A stretch of DNA of 27,289 bases from Trichinella spiralis (Eukaryota > Nematoda > Enoplea > Trichinellida > Trichinellidae): positions 15,513,612 through 15,540,900 of the forward strand of contig CM012954.1 of the NCBI GenBank assembly GCA_000181795.3. Reading direction: 5' to 3'. Position numbers and translations under genes: made by a program. The notes under the pieces were generated by a model that was given only the letters and a program-made list of their open reading frames with translations, was not told where the DNA came from and did no database searches. Shown here piece by piece: positions 20,315 through 27,289 of this stretch. Numbering within the stretch: the stretch's first letter is position 1; every line of letters begins with the position of its first letter.

Positions 20315-22909
20315 GCATAGATGTATAACACGTTTATAAAACAAAGAATAGTAGCGCATTTTTCATTCAACAGTCAAATTCATTTTCCTCATTAAATTCC
20401 CTCTTTTTCAATTCATAATTATTATTTGTCGTCTACTGTAATTGTAATATCTATAATTGAAATAAATTCCACAATTATTCGATACAACAAAGAAAAGAAA
20501 ATATCCAACACCTACCTAGTGTTCAGTGACTGTTGATTTGTTGAAGGGCAATTGGTTTTTCGTTGTTCGTCGGACTGAACAATTTTCGTCTGATCGTTGG
20601 ACTGATGCAAATCCTATAAAAAGAAAAAGCAAATAATTTATAACTGCAAAACACACAAAAAAAGAAAATAACAAATGCAAAACTGTACAATAAAACTGAG
20701 ATCTTTGGACTTTCGATTTTTTTTCTTACGTTTTTTCTTCAACACAATCGCAGGAATCGGTGGACCCAAGCCGGCTGAAATCCATCGACAAATTATGTTA
20801 ATTATTCAAAACCATTACATTTGCATACCGTTGAAAGTAGTAAAATTGGCCGAATAACCAACAGGTACTGTACTGGCTGTAGCCGATTTCAAAGGGGGTG
20901 GTGGCGCGAAACGAAACGGAAATACACCAGGCGCGAGCGGGTTGTGCGGTTGGGGCCAAACTGGGAAGGGCGGCGGCGCCGAAATGGCGCCGGCGGCCAT
21001 TGGTACAAACGTCGCGGTTCCGTTGGGCTGTGGCCTCGGGCCGACGCCGAAGCGAGCTTGCCTGAAGCCGTTGCAAGCGGCGTTCACAAGCGGCGGCATT
21101 GTCGACACGCATTCGTCGAAATATCCGGCCACCGAAGCACTGCTGGTATCCGTGGTGGACGATTCTGGACCGAACAACAACGACTGAGTCATTTCTACTG
21201 ACCCACCACAGTCGAAAACACTGCCACTGACCAGTGGCGATTCCGCCGCATTGACAGATAAATTCGTCTCATCAAACGATTGGCTGTTTTTCACAAGCTT
21301 TGCACGAGGTACAAACTCCGGAGCTTTCCACCATTCTAAATACCAACAACAAGTAAGTAAGTAAGTAAGTAAGTAGTATATTTTATTTCAGTTGTGCTTA
21401 TTCTTATTCTATATCATCAATGAAGAATAATCATGAAACACTGTATCCGTAGAAACTTGTCATTTTAATATGAAAATAATTATAAGTAATAAAAGTAAAA
21501 TTCAATAAATATTTGCATTTATTATCAAATTTCATTTCATCATAAACAATATACAAGGTTATATATATAATACAATTTTGTTTCACAAATTATTATCATT
21601 AATCAAATAAAACATTTCATAAATTTATTTCAGATTCTTTTTTCGAAAAAATAAAAAAGAAAACAAACGTGTATTTTTCTATTTTTAAATTTTCTCAACA
21701 ATTTTAACATTAAATCAATAATGCTTTTAGCTTCAAATGCTGTCAACTGTTTGTTTTCTTTTTTATATCATTCAATCAAAACTAACGTTGACAATTTTCA
21801 AACATTTTTTTTATAATTTTAATTTTCTTTTTTCTCAACTTATTGCTGTTTGTGTTGAAAAATTCATACGCCTCGTGTCAATGCAACTTTCAAGCAACAT
21901 GTCAGCTAAAAGCGAACCAACATGTGCATGGATGCAAGCAAGCTAGGTGCTTTTTAAATTGCGTCATACAAAAAATACAAAATACATTCGTGGATATTGA
22001 AACAATCAACATGCATTTTATATTTTATAACAGAAAAAATCTGTACACAATTTTCAACTTTCGATCACTTTCAAATCCAGCACTTCAATATTCAAATGTA
22101 GAAATGTGCAGAGCACATGGAGGTAGATGTAAATGTCAGGAAAAAGATTGGTTCAAATAAAAGTAGTATGAATGAAAAAAATAAAATTTATTAAAAGTAA
22201 TTTTTGAAAACCACTATGTCAACATTAGGTGACGTTGTTGACGCTGAAATGCTTGCCGGATCAAATAGCAGCTTTTCAGATTTCATTGCTACCCAGTCGT
22301 CTCCATCTAACCAATAACTACTACTACTCTATTACTATTACTATTACTATGATGATAATGAACACTTTTAGTTATTATTATTATTATTATTTGCCTTTGA
22401 AGAATTTCTTCAAATTTATAAAATTAAGCAAATTACCAAAATAAAAGTTGCCATTCTTATAGAGGACCAATAAAAAAGCTAACTGGAAATCATTAATCGT
22501 TTCCGGAGTTGTTTCAGCAAATTAGCTAATTTAACCATTTTGGCCAGCTGATTGGAACAATTTAAACAACGACGGCATTCTGTTACAAACAACATCCCAA
22601 CATTGAAATTACTTCAAAATAATAATACATTGCCCTATTGAAAAGCATTTCACCGTTACCTGCTTTATTAATTTTCGAACCAATTTCTGCAATTGATTTC
22701 ACTCGACCGTGGCACTGATAGTCACTTTCTTCAGCTAAGCCCGAAATTACACTATCGTTGGAAGAATTTCCGCGCTGATTCAACGCTACTTCATCATCAT
22801 TATCATTTTCCCCTTCCACATCATCGTCGCACAACGTTGTCGATGTCTGCAAATAATAAGAAGCCGGTGGACAGTCTTCACTTTCAAAAAATACTTTCTG
22901 CTTCAACAT
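19131..22909 (-). CDS. Unrecognised low-complexity acidic/proline-rich/polyQ protein
   Basis: I do not recognise this protein. Seven minus-strand exons join with every phase closing: 22909-22660, 21335-20829, 20774-20689, 20613-20516, 20093-19705, 19627-19455, 19373-19131; 581 aa. The start ATG is preceded directly by an in-frame TAA and, 23 nt upstream, by a T-rich AG acceptor-like site. Visible features: an acidic stretch near 28-41; KAPEFVPRA (87-95), which loosely resembles the EFVP end of PABP-binding PAM2 motifs; a proline-rich region with APPPPL near 238; a basic run KKKRKKKNRKSK (265-276), a possible nuclear localisation signal; EEEEED (347-352); eight glutamines (403-410); and DEMADDDDDGDE in the last exon. 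No signal peptide or membrane segment. The least certain junction is the donor of exon 3: GTACAG at 20688 keeps the frame, whereas the stronger GTAAGA further upstream leads to an early stop. The last exon contains a possible 60-nt optional intron (19235-19176). Confidence 0.7.
19379..19402. repeat. CA/TA microsatellite
   Basis: Alternating CA then TA units directly beside the start of the last exon of the minus-strand gene. On that strand they form the TATATGTGTGTG tract before the GTAATAG acceptor. Confidence 0.8.
20197..20212 (+). repeat. C16 homopolymer
   Basis: Sixteen consecutive C in strongly AT-rich surroundings, within the intron between exons 4 and 5 of the minus-strand gene. Confidence 0.95.
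20285..20315. repeat. TAA/ATA trinucleotide microsatellite
   Basis: About ten uninterrupted AAT-type units in the same intron as the C16 tract. Confidence 0.9.
21349..21376. repeat. AAGT tetranucleotide microsatellite
   Basis: About six AAGT units 14 nt or more upstream of the second exon of the minus-strand gene. On that strand the tract reads CTTA repeats and may serve as part of the pyrimidine-rich acceptor region. Confidence 0.85.
21792..22184 (+). other. Possible nested cysteine-rich peptide gene
   Basis: On the strand opposite the host gene, within its first intron, one frame is open from after a stop at 21789-21791 to TAA at 22158-22160. It reads a hydrophobic stretch (LNLLLFVLKNSYA) followed by a cysteine-rich segment: SCQC, ATC, HGC, ARC, LNC, then EMC and GGRCKC, nine cysteines in all. 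This is the layout of a small secreted disulfide-rich peptide. An AATAAA follows at about 22179. Against it: no ATG opens this frame before the hydrophobic stretch, no good acceptor lies just upstream, and the middle third is AT-rich and without cysteines. It could be the second exon of a nested gene, a relic, or chance. Confidence 0.2.
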
Positions 22910-23934
22910 TTATTTTGCTTATGATGGGATTTCTAAAAAAAAGCAAAATTAATAAAGTAAACAATAACAAAAACAACAACAACAACAACGTTTCATTTTT
23001 TTAATAATATATACGAACTAAACGAAACTAACGCGACGAAAAGAGGATGACGGCCGGTGATGGCCGTCAGCAGCGAAGTGATGAAGCTCAAAGAAAATAC
23101 CACCCTTCGCTGAGGCGGCAGCGTTGTCACTCTCTACTCAACAGAGCAGACTTACAACCCTTCCATCAGTACACCACAGCATGCCTGCCAGTCAGTTGAA
23201 GTTGCAGATGATGTACGTCTAAACGATTGGAATCGTTGTTCAAAAAGTCCAATAACGAGGCAGAAATTTACAACGTCAGCTGTCCAAGAAGCGAGAAGCA
23301 CATCCGCTTCGTTGCTTGCTTCGTTTCCATGCTATGATGCTTAATGTTGCATTTGGAATTTCAAAGAAAATCCACCAACCAACCAACAAGTTAACCAACC
23401 AATTAACCAACCACCCAATCAGCCAATGACGTCGATTCAGCTTTGTGCACTTTTTGATTTGTCCACTGCGAAACTCGCGAAAAAATTTCCACCACCTCTC
23501 AGCATACAAACATTCTTTCTTTCAACATTAAATAAAACCTTATATTAGTTCATTTTTTATTGTGTAAATTTCGACTTATGCCATTGGTTTTTTGTTAAAA
23601 TTATTCACTATTAATTTATGCTAATATGGGTTTTTATTCAGCTAAAAAACAAAAATAAATAAATTATGAATTATACCAATATTGATGAACCGAGACACGC
23701 TAATATTGCACAAATAGCTTTTCAACGATTTCCAAATATTCTTCACGCAAATTTCTACTTGATCGGTTGATGGTAATTTTTCTTCTCCACCAAAATTTGC
23801 CCGTTCGTCCTCCTCCAAATCTTTTCTTTCTGCACCAGTTTCCAAATGGAACCGTGTATATATTTCTTTGAACCTTTTTTTCATTTTTATCCCCTCCTAT
23901 ACTGTGCTTCTTCGCGCGAATCAAATGCAATATG
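22910..23934 (-). promoter_or_regulatory. Upstream region of the minus-strand gene
   Basis: AATTTTGCTTTTTTTTAG (minus strand, ending at 22933) is an acceptor-like site 23 nt before the ATG. Further upstream lie a perfect 8-bp inverted repeat (23048-23069), a CCAAC/CCAAT-rich tract (23372-23426) and TGACGTCG (23427-23434), one base from a CRE/ATF palindrome. The 23276-23509 open frame on the minus strand is low-complexity and covers the CCAAC tract; I do not call it. 23520-23934 shows nothing recognisable. Confidence 0.4.
23048..23069. promoter_or_regulatory. Perfect 8-bp inverted repeat TGACGGCC/GGCCGTCA
   Basis: TGACGGCC, six-base spacer GGTGAT, then GGCCGTCA, in a locally GC-rich patch about 140-160 bp upstream of the minus-strand ATG. 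The spacing and symmetry suit a dimeric factor site or a short hairpin in the 5' region. Confidence 0.7.
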
Positions 23935-24172
23935 GCTTCTATCTTTCATTACCAATAGAAATGAACAACATAAAAATTTGCATACGAATTCAGTGTTGCT
24001 CAGAGTTTGATTTAAAATAATTTTAGGCTGATGGTGTACACATAGAGCAGAATTGAATGTTGAATAGAAACAAATTTATCTGTAAATGATGAAATGTTGG
24101 CAATTTCTTTGTAAGGTAGATTTTCTTATTGATACTGATGAAATTGATTGAAATTATTGACGAAAATAGATA

Positions 24173-24463
24173 TTGAGAATGTTCATGTTTAACAACAGTT
24201 TGTTAAAGTGTTTAGATTTTATAGTATTTAAACATATTATGAACGAATTATTATTAAGAAGTGAAATACATAATTATGAAAATGAGCTTCTGCCTGATGT
24301 TGAAATTTTCATATCCCATATTTTGTTCAGATGCTATGAGAATTTATTGTTCAGAAGCAATTTGAATTCAACGTTGAATATGAACCTTTTGCGCACACTA
24401 TGCAAATCAGCGTTGTTTAAAAATCGTTTCTTGGGTAACACTTTTTGTTTATTCAACATATAA
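24173..24463 (+). other. 96-codon open frame inside the right repeat copy
   Basis: An ATG-headed frame reading MRMFMFNNSLLKCLDFIVF at its start and LLRTLCKSALFKNRFLGN near its end. The equivalent stretch of the middle copy (9929-10155) begins the same way but does not stay open, and the 13260-13345 relic matches only its first part. Leucine-, phenylalanine- and asparagine-rich, with no recognised domain. It could be a remnant of a protein once carried by the repeat; chance is also likely. Confidence 0.2.
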
Positions 24464-25178
24464 CCGGTCCAACTGTGTTATATTTTATTGATTTTTTGAA
24501 AAACAAATCGCGTAATATTTTTTCCATCGATCATGACTAAATTGTAATTTTTTTTCATTTCGATAATTGAATAAATTCAGTTTAATGAAATTCAATTACT
24601 GTAAGTTGATATTATCGATGACATGGAGTGTAGTGATATAAATTAAAAGTATAAAGATGATTTATAAAACTATGGAACCTTTTTTTGTATGAAATGCATT
24701 TATTCATTTTCATTTTGCATATTTTATAACACGATGTGAACAATGTCATGTAATATTGAGAGACAATAATTTTCACTATTGGCTGATTTTCGCTGATGGA
24801 ATTTTCTCCCAAATTTTATACAATACTTTAATTTAACTTTACAGCTGTTTACAAGCTTTACAGTTTAACTGAAATAAATTACAGCAATAATAATATTAGT
24901 CAGCAACACGTATGTAAATTTTTTACAAACATTTCGATATTTTAGTTTTTATATTTTCACTCTGTTGTTCCTAAAAAGCCTTATCAAAAGCAAAACTGTT
25001 TTTTTATGATAATAATAATTTCAAATATGAAAGATAGGAATTGTAGTAGATCTGAATGGTAATTATTTAAATAAAAATATAAAATTCTAAACAAATAGAT
25101 TAGAAATAGAATATTAATTGGTAATAGTAATTTGCATAGTATTAATTATAAATATAAAAAATATTTCATTGAAATTGG

Positions 25179-25211
25179 CAGTGGAAACGTCCGCATGTTC
25201 GTATTCCACTG
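25179..25211 (-). repeat. 33-nt hairpin motif, copy 8
   Basis: Plus strand reads CAGTGGAAACGTCCGC, then ATGTTCGTATTCCACTG. This is the best-paired copy: CAGTGGAA with TTCCACTG, and ACG with CGT with a single-base bulge. Confidence 0.9.
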
Positions 25212-25878
25212 GTGGTTGATGTGTTGGTATGTGCACTCTTACAAAGTGTACATAAATCAATGACTATGATGAAAGATCTTAACGCGTTGAATTTGAAACG
25301 TTTTTACCATTTTTTCATACTGCACATAAAGTTTTTTAACATTTATAACACAATTGCACCGGAATTGTTATTTTATAGAACACTGAATCGAACCCATAGA
25401 TAGGAAAAGAAGCAAATGAAATATGAAAAAGAGAAAAATGGCTATAAAATTAAGTTAAATTATATTTGAAAAATAAGATCATAGAAATATAATTAATAAT
25501 TGAAAATGTAGTAATAAACAGTATGTGAATTGCCAAATCACCGATAAGAAGGTTGAGGAATAATAGACCAATCAGAGAGAGACAAACGTTGTATCCATAG
25601 TTTCGATATTTTAGTTTCTATTCGACATTTCGATATTTTAGTTTTTATATTTTCACTCTGTTGTTCCTAAAAAGCCTTATCAAAAGCAAAACTGTGCTTT
25701 TTATGATAATCGTAATTTCAAATATGAAAGAAAGGAATTGTAGTAAATCTGAATGGTAATTATTTAAATAAAAATATTATAAAATTCTAAACAACTAGAT
25801 TAGAAATAAAATATTAATTGGTAACAATAATTTGTATGGTATTAATTATAAATATAAAAAATATTTTATTGGAACTGG

Positions 25879-25911
25879 CAGTGGAGACGTCCGCATGTTC
25901 GTATTCCACTG
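25879..25911 (-). repeat. 33-nt hairpin motif, copy 9
   Basis: Equivalent of copies 3 and 5, with the same CAGTGGAGACG arm as copy 5. Confidence 0.85.
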
Positions 25912-26323
25912 ATGGTTGTTGTGTTGGTTTGAGTATCGCACTGTTCCAATTCGACAGTACCCATTATTGGGCACTAAGAATGATCATTTGCCGCATTGCG
26001 ATCAGCATTATGGTTCTCGAATTACCAGAGACTGATGCTGGCTAAGACTCCAACAACGTCGTTATTCTACCGTTTTAAATTTTTGAAATCAATTTCATAC
26101 AGATGATTGCAAAAATCATATATTTAAATAATGAAATGAAATATTTTTATTTTCATGCTGTACGTAAATTTAAATTTTCATTGTGCAATGAATTTTTTTA
26201 ACATGGTGTTTCTTTTTTAAAGATCTTGTATTTGAGCAAATTTATTAAAAGTAAAAAATAAATGTCGCAAATAATATTCATTTTGCCTAATTATGAATAT
26301 GAAAATTATTTCATCCCAAATGG

Positions 26324-26356
26324 CAGTCGAAATATACGCTTGTTCGTATTTCACTG
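26324..26356 (-). repeat. 33-nt hairpin motif, copy 10 (degenerate stem)
   Basis: Equivalent of copies 2 and 6. CAGTCGAAATATACGC, then TTGTTCGTATTTCACTG; length kept, several stem and loop changes. Confidence 0.75.
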
Positions 26357-26640
26357 GTCTTTGATTTGCTGGTTTGTGCATAATTGGTAGGTAGATATGC
26401 AGCTTTGTAATCAGATGGATCCGCTGCTGTTGTTTTTTTGTACAGTTATTTGATCTGCAAGTTTTTGCACAATTACAAAGTGAACATATTATCCGGCAAC
26501 CAGTTGTCAATCTGCAAGCAGTACAGAATTGTCAGATTACTGTATATGGAGCGTATGAATTAAAAATGAAATATAAATGGTCATAATAAAATAATATTTT
26601 GGATTTATTATAAATACAATGATTATTTCATAATCGTTGG

Positions 26641-26673
26641 CAGTGGTAACGTCCGCAAGTTCGTATTCCACTG
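26641..26673 (-). repeat. 33-nt hairpin motif, copy 11
   Basis: Exact reverse complement of copy 1 as far as I can read. Confidence 0.85.
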
Positions 26674-27289
26674 TTGGTTGATTTGCTGGATTGTGCTCAT
26701 CCTGTGATGAGGAACGTTTGCGCATTATCCATGTTGGATAATACGATGGGCTTGTTTGCAATGTGAGTCCCAAAGCTCTGCAAATTGAGGAATGACATGC
26801 GGTTAACTCCTTTTATTCAGCATCTCAAATGTACAACGCAGAAAAGCAAATATCATAAGTTAATAATAAAATGCGATCGTTTAACTTTCATGAGGCATTC
26901 GAATTTGAATTATGCTTTTGATTCAGAAATTCATTTTTCGGCAAATATTTGTTTTACAAAAGTATTTTTTACTTCTTTTGATTGTTATTCTTTTGTTTCA
27001 GTGTTTTAAGAAAACAATCATTCATAAATTGAAAGAATCTGTAGGAATCACAGTATTAAATTGTTCAAAATTATAGAATACTCAACATCTATTGTTTTGA
27101 CTCATTTCTTTTTTACATCATCCACATTATTACCTTGCTATTTTATATTTACATATGTTGTGTGGTATTATTCATCAATTACAGACTGTGCGAAACTTTA
27201 CAACAATAATTATTACATTATTTCTGAACAATAAATATCATTGAATTGCTCAAAAAAGTAATATTACATGAAGTTTTGTACATACATTT

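Larger units (their letters stand above)
21336..22659. other. First intron of the minus-strand gene
   Basis: This 1324-nt intron is far longer than the others modelled here. It holds the AAGT microsatellite, the cysteine-rich plus-strand frame described separately, and short ACT and TTA trinucleotide runs at about 22318-22392. An additional small exon of the host gene could hide here; none is needed to keep the reading frame. Confidence 0.6.
23935..27289 (-). repeat. Right copy of the dispersed repeat, runs off the window
   Basis: In reverse orientation it follows the left block from 1851 to about 3990, almost base for base over the outermost 350 bases. Inside it, 23945-24900 follows the middle copy (9640-10560). 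It contains four hairpin motifs (25179, 25879, 26324, 26641) and an internal direct duplication: 24935-25211 repeats 25630-25911 at a spacing of 700 nt. The inner edge at about 23935 falls in the upstream region of the minus-strand gene, where the match to the other copies stops abruptly. The outer edge lies beyond the window. Confidence 0.8.

Noticed and set aside
20815-21201. Plus-strand frames of 81-126 codons over the GC-rich exon of the minus-strand gene
   Set aside because: Arginine- and glycine-rich mirror images of the proline/alanine-rich minus-strand exon, whose splice phases join with its neighbours.
23276-23509. 77-codon minus-strand frame rich in tryptophan and leucine
   Set aside because: Produced by translating the CCAAC-rich tract; low complexity and no domain.

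Overview
The window is AT-rich eukaryotic DNA, most likely from a nematode. The evidence is short introns (54-98 nt for most) with T-rich TTTCAG-type acceptors, a zinc metalloprotease of the astacin family ending in two tandem ShKT domains, and acceptor-like sites about 22 nt upstream of two start codons, as expected with spliced-leader trans-splicing. The exact genus cannot be read from the sequence; a clade I (Trichinella-like) worm is only a guess.

Three multi-exon genes can be modelled with every splice phase closing. (1) 5561-7626 (+) encodes an RBM22/Cwc2-type spliceosome protein of 446 aa in 8 exons. (2) 16294-18360 (+) encodes a secreted astacin metalloprotease with signal peptide, FEGD-bearing propeptide, complete HExxHxxGxxH and Met-turn motifs and two ShKT domains, 410 aa in 9 exons. 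(3) 22909-19131 (-) encodes an unrecognised 581-aa low-complexity protein (acidic, proline-rich, lysine-rich and polyQ tracts) in 7 exons. Genes 2 and 3 converge, with about 770 bp between their stop codons. A small cysteine-rich reading frame of doubtful status lies on the opposite strand inside the first intron of gene 3.

Most of the remaining DNA belongs to one dispersed repeat family. A left block (about 1851-4775, + orientation), a middle block (about 9325-12000, - orientation) and a right block (about 23935-27289, - orientation, running off the window) share long stretches in the same order. The left and right blocks are almost identical over their outer few hundred bases, so the window is bracketed by a large inverted repeat. 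Two shorter relics lie at 12881-13345 (-) and 14620-15250 (+). The family carries a fixed-length 33-nt hairpin motif, of which I count 11 copies, all exactly 33 nt. Each copy sits at the end of an exon-like block in which one reading frame (core VEYE.ADVSTAN) persists. I do not recognise the family as any named transposon; no transposase, reverse transcriptase or capsid reading frame is visible.

No rRNA, CRISPR or convincing tRNA gene was seen. Other gene-free stretches are AT-rich DNA with microsatellites and a few clear palindromes.
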